Source: Flavobacteriaceae bacterium PS02334 (GTDB lineage Bacteria; Bacteroidota; Bacteroidia; Flavobacteriales; Flavobacteriaceae). From it: DNA of 64,000 bases. The stretch lies in NCBI GenBank assembly GCA_029959295.1, contig JASCOH010000001.1, forward strand, positions 496,001 to 560,000, written 5' to 3'. A program made the position numbers and the translations under genes. The notes beneath the pieces are model-generated. The model had not been told where the DNA came from. It saw only the letters and a list, made by a program, of their open reading frames with translations, and did not search any database. Shown piece by piece: positions 42,657 to 50,893 of the stretch. Within the stretch, counting starts at the first letter, position 1, and every line of letters starts with the position of its first letter.

Positions 42657-44384
42657 ATGAAACGCTTACTTCCAATTTTACTTTTTTCAATTATGGCAAA
42701 TGCTCAAAACAAACCTGATTTCCTGACAACTTACGAAAAAGGAAATGGCAACCAGACGGCGACTTATGAAGAAACAATTGCTTATTTCAAGCTTTTGGAT
42801 AAAAATTTTGAGGCAATTTCCATGGAAGAAATGGGGGTGACAGATTCTGGCGAACCTTTGCATATCGTGACTTTTAATCCGGATAAGAAATTTGATTTCA
42901 AGAAAATTCAGAAAGAAAAAGCCGTTCTTTTAATCAATAACGGAATTCATCCGGGCGAACCTGACGGAATCGACGCCACGATGATGCTTTTCAGAGATTT
43001 GGCTTTGGGAAAAATAAAAGTTCCGAAGAATTTGGTGATTGTAAACATTCCGATTTATAATATTGGCGGTGCTTTAAACCGAAATTCTTTTTCGAGAGCA
43101 AATCAAAACGGACCTGAAAGTTATGGCTTTAGAGGAAATGCTAGAAACTATGATTTGAACCGTGATTTTTTGAAATCAGATACCAGAAATGCTCGAAGTT
43201 TTGCACAGATTTTCCACAAGGTAAATCCAGATGTTTTTATCGACAATCATGTCAGCAACGGCGCAAATTATCAATATACATTTACCTACATTGCAACGCA
43301 TCCTCAGAAAATTGGCGGAAATCTTGGCAAATTTTGGGACACCAAAATGATTCCGGCTTTGCTTTCAGATTTAAAAAAGAAAAATATCGAATCGGTTCCG
43401 TATGTAAATATTCACGATGAAAAACCAGATGGCGGTTTTGACGCTTTTATGGATTATCCCAGATATTCCACGGGCTTTGCATCGATGTTCAACACGGTTG
43501 GTTCAATGCCTGAAACGCACATGCTGAAAGATTATGCATCACGAGTGAAAGTGACGTATGAATATATGGTTGCGACAATTGATTTCACGGATAAAAATCA
43601 TACGAAGATTAAAAATTTAAGAAGCGAAAATCTTCAAAATTACCTTCCTAATAAAAAATATACGTTGCTTTGGGAACTAGACGAAGCAAAAGTTTCAAGC
43701 ATTCCGTTTTTAGGTTTTGAAGGCGATTATAAACCGAGTGAAGTTTCTGGAAAACCTAGATTATTTTACGACGAAAAGAAACCGTTTAGCAAAACGATTC
43801 CGTATAACAAGGAATTTAAGCCTTCGCTGGAAGTTGTAATTCCGGAAGCGTATGTGATTCCTAAATCTTGGTGGAATGTAATTGATTTATTGAAAATTAA
43901 CAATATTGAAATGACGCCTTTGGAAAAAGATACTGAATTTGAAGTGGAAAGTTATCGCATTGGCGATTTTAAAACGAGCAGTTCGGCTTATGAAGGACAT
44001 TACCCGCACAATTCTGTGAATGTGATAACTACGAAGAAAAAAGTGCTTTTCAAAAAAGGAGATTTTGTAATTAAAACACAACAGTCTGGCGTGAAATATT
44101 TGTTGGAAACTTTAGAACCGCAAGCAAATGATTCTTATTTTGTTTGGAATTTCTTTGACTCGGTTTTACAGCAAAAAGAATACTTTTCGGCGTATGTTTT
44201 TGAAGATTTGGCTAAGAAATTATTGGATGAAAATCCAATAATGAACGCAGAATTTGAGAAGAAAAAAGCGGATGACAAAAAATTTTCAGATTCTGGAGAA
44301 GCGCAATTGGACTGGATTTATAGCCATTCTGAGTATTATGAAAAAACGCATATGGAATATCCTGTTTATCGAATTATGAAATAG
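42657..44384 (+). CDS. Secreted M14 family zinc carboxypeptidase
   Basis: A 575-residue exported peptidase. Signal peptide MKRLLPILLFSIMANAQ; the start at 42657 is chosen over the upstream TTG at 42636 because of the -7 box at 42631. The M14 zinc site is HPGEPDG (His and Glu) with the third ligand His in DVFIDNHVSNGANYQ; the substrate-binding Arg is in the FRGNARNYDLNRDF region. The catalytic Glu lies near PETHMLKDYA. Several hundred C-terminal residues form a flavobacterial extension of unknown role. It is expected to cleave peptides in the periplasm or outside the cell. Confidence 0.87.
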   Translation: MKRLLPILLFSIMANAQNKPDFLTTYEKGNGNQTATYEETIAYFKLLDKNFEAISMEEMGVTDSGEPLHIVTFNPDKKFDFKKIQKEKAVLLINNGIHPGEPDGIDATMMLFRDLALGKIKVPKNLVIVNIPIYNIGGALNRNSFSRANQNGPESYGFRGNARNYDLNRDFLKSDTRNARSFAQIFHKVNPDVFIDNHVSNGANYQYTFTYIATHPQKIGGNLGKFWDTKMIPALLSDLKKKNIESVPYVNIHDEKPDGGFDAFMDYPRYSTGFASMFNTVGSMPETHMLKDYASRVKVTYEYMVATIDFTDKNHTKIKNLRSENLQNYLPNKKYTLLWELDEAKVSSIPFLGFEGDYKPSEVSGKPRLFYDEKKPFSKTIPYNKEFKPSLEVVIPEAYVIPKSWWNVIDLLKINNIEMTPLEKDTEFEVESYRIGDFKTSSSAYEGHYPHNSVNVITTKKKVLFKKGDFVIKTQQSGVKYLLETLEPQANDSYFVWNFFDSVLQQKEYFSAYVFEDLAKKLLDENPIMNAEFEKKKADDKKFSDSGEAQLDWIYSHSEYYEKTHMEYPVYRIMK

Positions 44385-44419
44385 TTTTTCCCACAGATCT
44401 ATGGATTTTTCTTAGAATC

Positions 44420-44493
44420 TTGTCATTCTGACGAAGGAAGAATCTTCGTTGGTTGCTCATTTTGTTGAGATTCCTCCTTCGTCGGAATGACAA
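44420..44493. repeat. Palindromic intergenic repeat, CCTCCTTCGTCGGAATGAC family
   Basis: Left arm 44420-44445 and right arm 44469-44493 are complementary with a few mismatches and nearly identical to the repeat at 3346-3424. It lies between two convergent genes. Confidence 0.8.
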
Positions 44494-44505
44494 GTTTGAA
44501 GTATA

Positions 44506-44533
44506 CAAAAAAACTCCTATTTCAGGAGCTTTT
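44506..44533 (-). terminator. Terminator overlapping the Nudix gene end
   Basis: Stem AGCTCCTGAAA with loop and GGAGTTTTTTT on the minus strand; the stop codon at 44517 is inside the hairpin. Confidence 0.75.
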
Positions 44534-45119
44534 CGTCTTCAAATAATAATTTGATATTTTCATATGAGTTTTGCAACGCGTCTTGAATTTCTTGTGGATT
44601 CAGCCACGCTACTTTCTCGATTCCTTCGTCTGCTTGAGGCGATGGAGTTCCTTCGAAATCGGTTTCCATTTCAAACCAATGCACAATTTTCAGTTTATAC
44701 TTTCCGTTTCTTATAAAAACGTGGTAGGTTTTCTGAAGTTTCTTGGTAATTTTTAGTCCGGTAACGCCAGTTTCTTCTTCAACTTCGCGAATTGCCGTCT
44801 CTTCAATCTCTTCTCCTTTCTCGATGCCACCTTTTGGAAGATCCCATTTTCCGTTTCTGAAGATGAAAAGAACTTCTCTTTTTTTATTGTAAACAAGGCC
44901 TCCTCCTGCTTTATTTACCGGAATTTTTTCTTTCAGCATTTTCATAATCTCCTTCTCATCAGGATGATACAAATAAGCTTTTTGAATTTTATTTTGAAAC
45001 ATTTTTACGATAAGCTGATGAATATCAACACTTTCCAATAGAAAAAGTTGAAAATCTGTTTCTTTAACTATTTCATTAGTCAAAAAAAGTGGTTTATCGT
45101 TGACAAAAACTTTATACAT
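44517..45119 (-). CDS. Nudix hydrolase
   Basis: A 200-residue hydrolase of nucleoside diphosphate derivatives. The Nudix box GGIEKGEEIEETAIREVEEETGV fits GX5EX7REUXEEXGU exactly. An N-terminal 65-residue extension (MYKVFVNDKPLFLTNEIVKE) is shared by flavobacterial members. Its ATG at 45119 lies only 7 bases from the divergent pyrE ATG at 45127; the in-frame ATG at 45146 would start inside pyrE and is less likely. Substrate unknown. Confidence 0.9.
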   Translation of the reverse strand: MYKVFVNDKPLFLTNEIVKETDFQLFLLESVDIHQLIVKMFQNKIQKAYLYHPDEKEIMKMLKEKIPVNKAGGGLVYNKKREVLFIFRNGKWDLPKGGIEKGEEIEETAIREVEEETGVTGLKITKKLQKTYHVFIRNGKYKLKIVHWFEMETDFEGTPSPQADEGIEKVAWLNPQEIQDALQNSYENIKLLFEDEKLLK

Positions 45120-45122
45120 TTG
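45115..45122 (+). promoter_or_regulatory. -7 promoter box TACATTTG of pyrE
   Basis: Perfect TAnnTTTG match directly before the pyrE start, so the pyrE leader must be extremely short or absent. It overlaps the first codon of the Nudix gene. Confidence 0.5.
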
Positions 45123-45126
45123 TAGT

Positions 45127-45774
45127 ATGATTTTTAATAAAGACACCGCACAGAAAACTGCCGAATTGCTTTTACAAATAAATGCAATTAAATTGAATCC
45201 AAAAAATCCTTTTACATGGGCTTCTGGATGGAAATCGCCTATTTATTGCGATAATCGTATAACGCTCTCATTTCCACCGATTAGAAATTACATCAGAGAA
45301 GAATTTTCTAAAAGTATTGAAAAACAATTTGGAAAACCTGATGTTATTGCTGGAGTTGCAACTGGAGCCATTGGAATTGGAATGTTAGTAGCTGAATATA
45401 TGGGACTTCCGTTCGTGTATGTTCGCCCAGAACCAAAGAAACACGGAAGGCAAAACCAGATTGAAGGTTTCTTGCAAAAAGGTCAAAATGTAGTTGTTGT
45501 TGAAGATTTAATCAGCACCGGAAACAGCAGCTTGATGGCCGTTGAAGCCTTGAAAGAAGCTGGAGCAAACGTCAAAGGAATGGTTGCCATCTTCACGTAT
45601 GGCTTTGATATCGCTACAGAAAACTTCAAAAAAGCAAATGTTGACTTATTGACATTGAGCAACTACGAAAACTTATTAGATTTGGCTGTTGCAAAAAAAT
45701 ATATCACAGAAGAAGAGCAGGAAACATTAAAAGTTTGGAGCAAGAGTCCATCCACTTGGAATGTGGAAGTATAA
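45127..45774 (+). CDS. pyrE: Orotate phosphoribosyltransferase
   Basis: Pyrimidine synthesis: orotate plus PRPP to orotidine 5'-phosphate. The 215-residue protein shows the phosphoribosyltransferase PRPP motif VVVVEDLISTGNSSLMA, the flexible loop around VRPEPKKHGRQNQIEG, and GVATGAIGIGMLVAEYMG. The start at 45127 (MIFNKDTAQKTAELLLQIN) matches the flavobacterial form; the in-frame start at 45100 lies in the divergent Nudix gene. It is followed by a SRPBCC gene on the same strand. Confidence 0.94.
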   Translation: MIFNKDTAQKTAELLLQINAIKLNPKNPFTWASGWKSPIYCDNRITLSFPPIRNYIREEFSKSIEKQFGKPDVIAGVATGAIGIGMLVAEYMGLPFVYVRPEPKKHGRQNQIEGFLQKGQNVVVVEDLISTGNSSLMAVEALKEAGANVKGMVAIFTYGFDIATENFKKANVDLLTLSNYENLLDLAVAKKYITEEEQETLKVWSKSPSTWNVEV

Positions 45775-45811
45775 TTTTTGCAGCTAAAAGAATAAACAAA
45801 TTTGAGGATGA

Positions 45812-45835
45812 GATTGCTTCGTTCCTCGCAATGAC
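45812..45835 (+). repeat. Solitary arm of the GAACGAAGCAATC repeat
   Basis: GATTGCTTCGTTCCTCGCAA followed by TGAC is the right arm of the palindrome at 23160-23235; no left arm is present. It ends 8 bases before the next gene's start. Confidence 0.8.
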
Positions 45836-45842
45836 ATAAAAT

Positions 45843-46235
45843 ATGAATTTAGATAGTCCAAAAGTTAACGTTCAAAAATCGGCTCAATATTTATTTGACC
45901 AGTTGACTGACGTAAAGAATTTTGAAAAATTAATGCCTGACAACATCGCAAAATTTGAAGTAACTGGCGAAGACGCTTTTATCTTCGGATTAAAAGGGAT
46001 GCCGGAAATCAAATTGAAGATGAAAGATAAAATAGCTCCGACAAAAGTGGTTTTAGGCGCGGCGAGTGACAAGCTTCCGTTTACTTTGACAGGAAATATC
46101 ACTCCGACTTCTGAAGAAGCAAGCGATGTCCAACTACATTTTGAAGGCGAATTCAATGCGATGATGGCCATGATGGTAAAAGGGCCAATTACCAAATTCA
46201 TTGAAACTTTGGCAAATAACATGCACAAGCTATAA
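45843..46235 (+). CDS. SRPBCC (START-like) family protein
   Basis: A 130-residue single-domain protein: MNLDSPKVNVQKSAQYLFDQLTDVKNFEKLMP is the typical opening of the helix-grip fold, followed by a beta-sheet and a C-terminal long helix (MVKGPITKFIETLANNMHKL). It has no signal peptide. The family binds hydrophobic ligands or acts as cyclase or coenzyme chaperone; nothing in the sequence fixes the ligand. It lies 68 bases after pyrE with a repeat arm in between, and is often next to pyrE in flavobacteria. Confidence 0.85.
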   Translation: MNLDSPKVNVQKSAQYLFDQLTDVKNFEKLMPDNIAKFEVTGEDAFIFGLKGMPEIKLKMKDKIAPTKVVLGAASDKLPFTLTGNITPTSEEASDVQLHFEGEFNAMMAMMVKGPITKFIETLANNMHKL

Positions 46236-46255
46236 AAGATAAAAGTTATAAACTG

Positions 46256-46291
46256 AAAGCCTTTTTGTGAAATCCAAAAAGGCTTTTTTTA
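46256..46291 (+). terminator. Terminator after the SRPBCC gene
   Basis: Stem AAGCCTTTTTG / CAAAAAGGCTT with T-tract. It insulates the phytochrome operon. Confidence 0.82.
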
Positions 46292-46309
46292 TTTTTAATC
46301 GGCATTACT

Positions 46310-46317
46310 TATATTTG
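46310..46317 (+). promoter_or_regulatory. -7 promoter box TATATTTG of the phytochrome operon
   Basis: Perfect match, 21 bases before the response regulator start and 18 bases after a terminator; the three downstream genes are separated by 6 and 3 bases. Confidence 0.7.
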
Positions 46318-46338
46318 TAATAGCTGCTATGAAAAATT

Positions 46339-46776
46339 ATGAAAAAGGAATTTACAATATTTTACACCGATGACGATCTGGACGATCTAGATTTTTTTGC
46401 AGAAGCCGTAGATTCAATGGAAGATGATGTTGAATTAGTTACCCAAAACAATGGAAAAAAACTTTTAGACGCACTTGACAATCCACCGCCAACACCGAGC
46501 ATTATTTTTTTAGATTTAAATATGCCAGGAATGAATGGTTTTGATATTTTGGCAGAAATTAGAAGATCTAACTGCCTGAAAAGCCTTCCTGTTATTGTTC
46601 TTTCTACTTCAAACGACGATAAAATTATTGCCAAAAGCTTAAATTTAGGTGCCAATTTTTATATTACGAAACCAAATGATTTTGTATCTTTAAAAAAATC
46701 AATTGAGCACTCCATCAACATTAATTGGAACTCTTTTACTCCTACAAAGGATAATTTTGTTTATTTAAATAATTAA
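46339..46776 (+). CDS. Single-domain response regulator (Rcp type)
   Basis: A 145-residue receiver without output domain. The acidic pocket is DDDLDD (residues 11-16), the phospho-acceptor Asp59 lies in FLDLNMPGMNG, and the conserved Lys in YITKPND. The Rcp1-like sequence and the fixed position before the heme oxygenase and phytochrome genes make it the partner of the kinase. With no DNA-binding domain, its target is a protein or a further relay elsewhere. Confidence 0.93.
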   Translation: MKKEFTIFYTDDDLDDLDFFAEAVDSMEDDVELVTQNNGKKLLDALDNPPPTPSIIFLDLNMPGMNGFDILAEIRRSNCLKSLPVIVLSTSNDDKIIAKSLNLGANFYITKPNDFVSLKKSIEHSININWNSFTPTKDNFVYLNN

Positions 46777-46782
46777 AAAAAT

Positions 46783-47397
46783 ATGAGTACTGAAAATCTA
46801 ATCACAACAGATTCTATTACTTTTCTAGATAACCTTCGCAATAAAACTTCAGAATCACATAAAAATCTCGAAGCAATTCCGATTTCAAAATTGCTTGTAA
46901 ATCCAAATATTTCACTTCACGCCTACTCGCTCTATTTGAGCTTGATGCACGATGTTGTCAGCGATTATGAAAAGCATATCTATCCGTTGGTCGAAAATGT
47001 AATTTTGGATATTTCAGAAAGAAAAAAAGCAAATCTTATTTTAAATGATTTAAAATCTATCGGAGAAGAAAAACAAAAAGGGCATACTTTTTTGAAACAT
47101 TCTGATCAAAAATTCAGCATTCCATTTGCTTTGGGAATGCTTTATGTTTTAGAAGGATCAACTCTCGGAGGCAGATTTATCTTAAAAAACATTCAAGAAA
47201 ACCTTGGACTCGATGAAGAAAACGGTGTTTCTTATTTTTCAGGATATGGCAATAAGACAGGAAGTTATTGGAAAAAATTTCTTGCTTATTTTACTGAATT
47301 TGAAACACAAAATAATACAGAAGAAGAAATTATTGCTGGAGCTGACTTTGCTTTTACAATAATAGGAAAACATTTATCTGAAAATTCGTCATTATAA
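46783..47397 (+). CDS. bphO: Biliverdin-producing heme oxygenase
   Basis: Opens heme to biliverdin IX-alpha, iron and CO. The 204-residue helical protein has the proximal His in the N-terminal KTSESHKNLE segment (His26) and the distal-helix motif LEGSTLGGRFILKNIQENLG with Gly-rich kink. The gene order, one gene before a bacteriophytochrome with only 3 bases between, is the standard bphO-bphP pair and argues strongly that its biliverdin is the chromophore. It also releases iron from heme. Confidence 0.95.
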   Translation: MSTENLITTDSITFLDNLRNKTSESHKNLEAIPISKLLVNPNISLHAYSLYLSLMHDVVSDYEKHIYPLVENVILDISERKKANLILNDLKSIGEEKQKGHTFLKHSDQKFSIPFALGMLYVLEGSTLGGRFILKNIQENLGLDEENGVSYFSGYGNKTGSYWKKFLAYFTEFETQNNTEEEIIAGADFAFTIIGKHLSENSSL

Positions 47398-47400
47398 TTT

Positions 47401-49686
47401 ATGAAGATTAAAGACATTGTCAATCGTGATATCGTCAACGTCACGAATTGCGAATTCGAACCCATACACATTCCAGGAAGCATTCAGCCTCATGGTTTTT
47501 TAATTGGAATACATTCTGATTCATGGAAAATTGATTTCTGCAGCGGCAATATCTCTAGTTATCTTGACATTGATTACAAGCAAGTTCTGAATGCTGATTT
47601 CAAAGACACATTTGGCGAGCTGCAAGAAAATTTAATAAAAGAATATATTTCTAAAAACCTCTTGCTTTCTTCTTCTCCGCTCCCTTTAAATTTAGCTGGG
47701 AAAGATTTTTTGTGCACAATTCACAAAAGTGAAAACATTTATATTTTAGAAAGCGAACCGATTGCAGAAAATAACAAAAAGCTTTCTGACGTCTATCACC
47801 AGACTTCACAGTTTCTTTCTTACATGAACGAGACACATACGCTGAAGCAACTTTGCGACATGGTTGCGAAAGGAACGCGCGAAATTACAGGCTATGACCG
47901 CGTAATGGTTTACCGTTTCGATAAAGATTACAACGGAGAAGTTTTTGCAGAAAGCGTTCGGGATGATTTAGAGCCGTTTTTTGGCTTGCATTATCCGCAC
48001 ACAGATATTCCGCCACAGGCAAGGGAATTGTATATGCAAAACCTTTTGCGCTTGATTGTGGATATTAATTATGAACCGGTTCCAATTTACACGGTTGATG
48101 ACGGAAATGATGCGAAAAACTTAAATCTGAGTCTTTCCATCTTGCGAAGCACTTCGCCTATGCACGTTCAATATTTGAGCAATATGGGCGTAGCGGCGAC
48201 TTTGACAATTTCTTTGATCCACAAGAAAAAATTGTGGGGATTAATTGCGTGCCACCACTATTCTCAAAAAAATCTTACGCCAGAAATTCGTTTAGCGGCA
48301 CAATTGCAAGGCCATTTTATTACTTCACAGATTGACATACGCCAGTCAAATGAAGAATATGATGTTGCCCGAAAATCAAACCTCGCTTTAGAAAAAATCA
48401 ATGCTTTTCAGCTTCCGGCTAAAGAAGAATCTTTTGAAATTTTAGTCAAGAGGCCTGAACTTTTAGAGCTTTGCAATGCCTCTGGAGTTGTGATAATTAT
48501 CAATGGCAATATTTACAAAAACGGATTGGTAATTGAAGATAGCGACAGCTTGATTTTATCAAAATGGCTTTCTGAATATACCGGAAACTCTCAATTTTCT
48601 ACCGATAAAATTATTGATACGATTCCTGAATTTTTAGTTGATAATTGCGACAATGCTTCCGGAATAATCTATCATTCTCTTGGAGTGAATAATAATTGCA
48701 TTATGTGGTATCGTCCAGAAACACTAACAGAAGTAAATTGGGCCGGAGATCCGAAAAAAGCCATTGTGAAAGACAAAGACGGACTTTCTCCAAGAAATTC
48801 TTTTAAACTTTGGAGGGAAATTATCAAGTGCCAAAGCAATACCTGGCTTGATCCAGAATTAAATGCTGCGGCAAATTATGCGCATTCGCTTCAAAAGCAG
48901 CTGAATTTGATTCTGATGTCTAAAGAAGAAGAAAAATATCGAAAATTGAGCGAGGTTTTGAAAGAGACGAATTCTGAACTCGAAAATATAAATTGGATCA
49001 GCACGCACGATTTGCAAGAGCCTTTGCGTAAAATTCAAATGATTTCGTCTAGAATTTTAGGCAAAGAAGACGAACAGATTTCTGAAAACGTGGCAAATTC
49101 TTTGCAGAGAATGAACAATTCGGCAAATCGAATGCAGACGCTTTTGATTGATATTTTGAAATACACAAAGATTCAGCACATTGACGAATCTTTTGTCCAA
49201 GTAAATCCGAAAGACGTTTTAAAAGAAGTTTTAGCCGATTTGCAAGAAATGATGCTTGAGAAAAATGCGATTGTTGCTATTGAAGAATTGCCTGCTATTT
49301 ATGGAATGACATTCTTGTTAAAACAGCTTTTTTCAAATTTAGTTCAAAATTCCTTAAAATATTCTATTGCAGGCAAAGCGCCAAAAGTCACTATTTCAGC
49401 ATTGGGAAGACAGAAAATAAACTTAGGCAACAATCCTGGAGAATTATTTGAAGTGATTCAATTTTCTGACAACGGGATTGGTTTTGAGCAAAAATTTGCC
49501 GAAAATATCTTCAATATTTTTAGCAGATTGCACGGACAAGACGAATACAAAGGGTCGGGTGTCGGGTTGGCCTTATGCAAAAAAATCATGCAGGTACACA
49601 AAGGTTATATTGTTGCAGAAGGAATTCCTGACGAGGGCGCCATTTTCAAGTTGTATTTCCCTTTAGAAATTGAGAACGCAAATTAG
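47401..49686 (+). CDS. bphP: Bacteriophytochrome histidine kinase
   Basis: A 761-residue red/far-red photoreceptor kinase with order PAS, GAF, PHY, HisKA, HATPase. The chromophore-attachment Cys17 is in NCEFEPIHIPGSIQPHG. The GAF domain has YPHTDIPPQARELY (Asp-Ile-Pro motif) and LIACHHYSQK. The PHY tongue is LSPRNSFKLW (PRxSF, Pro464-Arg465). The phosphorylated His536 is in NWISTHDLQEPLRK, and the ATP-binding N, G1 and G2 boxes follow (NLVQNSLKYS, SDNGIGFE, GSGVGLAL). It would autophosphorylate in light-dependent fashion and pass phosphate to the regulator at 46339. Confidence 0.96.
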   Translation: MKIKDIVNRDIVNVTNCEFEPIHIPGSIQPHGFLIGIHSDSWKIDFCSGNISSYLDIDYKQVLNADFKDTFGELQENLIKEYISKNLLLSSSPLPLNLAGKDFLCTIHKSENIYILESEPIAENNKKLSDVYHQTSQFLSYMNETHTLKQLCDMVAKGTREITGYDRVMVYRFDKDYNGEVFAESVRDDLEPFFGLHYPHTDIPPQARELYMQNLLRLIVDINYEPVPIYTVDDGNDAKNLNLSLSILRSTSPMHVQYLSNMGVAATLTISLIHKKKLWGLIACHHYSQKNLTPEIRLAAQLQGHFITSQIDIRQSNEEYDVARKSNLALEKINAFQLPAKEESFEILVKRPELLELCNASGVVIIINGNIYKNGLVIEDSDSLILSKWLSEYTGNSQFSTDKIIDTIPEFLVDNCDNASGIIYHSLGVNNNCIMWYRPETLTEVNWAGDPKKAIVKDKDGLSPRNSFKLWREIIKCQSNTWLDPELNAAANYAHSLQKQLNLILMSKEEEKYRKLSEVLKETNSELENINWISTHDLQEPLRKIQMISSRILGKEDEQISENVANSLQRMNNSANRMQTLLIDILKYTKIQHIDESFVQVNPKDVLKEVLADLQEMMLEKNAIVAIEELPAIYGMTFLLKQLFSNLVQNSLKYSIAGKAPKVTISALGRQKINLGNNPGELFEVIQFSDNGIGFEQKFAENIFNIFSRLHGQDEYKGSGVGLALCKKIMQVHKGYIVAEGIPDEGAIFKLYFPLEIENAN

Positions 49687-50414
49687 TACAAAAGGCTGAC
49701 TTCCTTTATATCAAAAGATTTCACAGTATCATTTTCTAAGATTACATTCAGTTTTCCAGCCTGGTCTACGCCTTGAATTATACCCATGAACTTTTTTCCA
49801 TCTTTGCCTTCAAAAGGCATCGGAACTCCTTTTTTATATAATTTTGAATGGTATTTTTTCCAAATTTCCGTAGTATTCTTATTCATAATCAGCGAAATAT
49901 TGCGATTCAAGTTTTTTGCGATAGAAATTAAGATTTCTTCTTTGTCAAATTCGCAGTTTTTCAATACAGAGAGCGAAGAGGCTTTTGGCAGATTTTCAAA
50001 ATTCTTTTGATTGATATTCAAACCAATACCGATAATTGAAAAAATTTCTCCATCGCTTTTGATACTGTTTTCAATTAATACTCCGCCAACTTTTTTTCCC
50101 TCTGCCAAAATGTCGTTTGGCCATTTTATAGCACAATCTTTAATTTCTAATTCAGAAAGAGTCTCAATTATGCTTACTGCAACCGCTACATTAAGATGAA
50201 AAATGTGATTGATTTCAAGAAGTAAATCTTTTATCAACACGCTAAAAGTCAAGTTTTTACCTGATTCTATTTTCCATTCAGACCCCATCTGTCCGCGTCC
50301 GCTAGTTTGATTTTCGGCTGTGACAATGGTAAAATTTTCTACGAATTGGCGTTGCAATAATCCTTTCAGATAATCGTTAGTTGAGTTAATGGCATCGAGT
50401 TTGATGATGTTCAT
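49683..50414 (-). CDS. birA: Biotin--[acetyl-CoA-carboxylase] ligase
   Basis: Attaches biotin to carboxylase carrier lysines. The 243-residue protein has the catalytic fold with GRGQMGSEWKIESGKNLTFS (biotinyl-AMP glycine/Arg loop), KWPNDILAEGKKVGGVLIEN, and the C-terminal SH3-like domain (MGIIQGVDQAGKLNVILEN). It lacks the N-terminal winged helix of E. coli BirA, so it is not a biotin operon repressor. It overlaps the phytochrome stop by 4 bases, convergently. Confidence 0.94.
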   Translation of the reverse strand: MNIIKLDAINSTNDYLKGLLQRQFVENFTIVTAENQTSGRGQMGSEWKIESGKNLTFSVLIKDLLLEINHIFHLNVAVAVSIIETLSELEIKDCAIKWPNDILAEGKKVGGVLIENSIKSDGEIFSIIGIGLNINQKNFENLPKASSLSVLKNCEFDKEEILISIAKNLNRNISLIMNKNTTEIWKKYHSKLYKKGVPMPFEGKDGKKFMGIIQGVDQAGKLNVILENDTVKSFDIKEVSLLY

Positions 50415-50478
50415 GTGAATAATTGAAGTTTATCTTTTTAATCTTATGTTAAGGTTCAAAAATAAAGACAAAAAATGA

Positions 50479-50486
50479 TAACTTTG
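50479..50486 (+). promoter_or_regulatory. -7 promoter box TAACTTTG of rsfS-ftsH
   Basis: Perfect TAnnTTTG match, 20 bases before the rsfS start. Confidence 0.65.
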
Positions 50487-50506
50487 CGAAAACATATAAA
50501 ATTTAA

Positions 50507-50878
50507 ATGGCGAAAAAAAATATAAGCAATGATGATTTGTTGGCAAACATCATCAAGGGGATTGAAGAAGTTAAAGGTAATGATATTGATATACTAGATT
50601 TAAGAGCAATCGAAAACACTGTTTGCGACTATTTTGTAATTTGCAACGGTACTTCAAATACACAAGTTAACTCTATCGTTAACTCGGTTCAAAAAATTGT
50701 TTCCAAAGAATTAAAAGACAAGCCTTGGCACGTTGAAGGTGCTGAAAATGGCGAGTGGGTTTTGATGGATTATGTAAACATTGTTGTTCACGTTTTCCAA
50801 AAACACATCCGTGAATACTACAATATTGAGAGTTTGTGGGGTGATGCGAAAATTACAACCATACAAAACAAATACTAA
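50507..50878 (+). CDS. rsfS: Ribosome silencing factor RsfS
   Basis: Binds L14 of the large ribosomal subunit and blocks subunit joining in starvation. The 123-residue protein shows the family pattern DILDLRAIENTVCDYFVICNGTSNTQVNSI followed by PWHVEGAENGEWVLMDYVNIVVHVF. It begins the operon with ftsH, 15 bases apart, an arrangement widespread in Bacteroidetes. Confidence 0.95.
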   Translation: MAKKNISNDDLLANIIKGIEEVKGNDIDILDLRAIENTVCDYFVICNGTSNTQVNSIVNSVQKIVSKELKDKPWHVEGAENGEWVLMDYVNIVVHVFQKHIREYYNIESLWGDAKITTIQNKY

Positions 50879-50893
50879 AAAGAACAAATAGCA

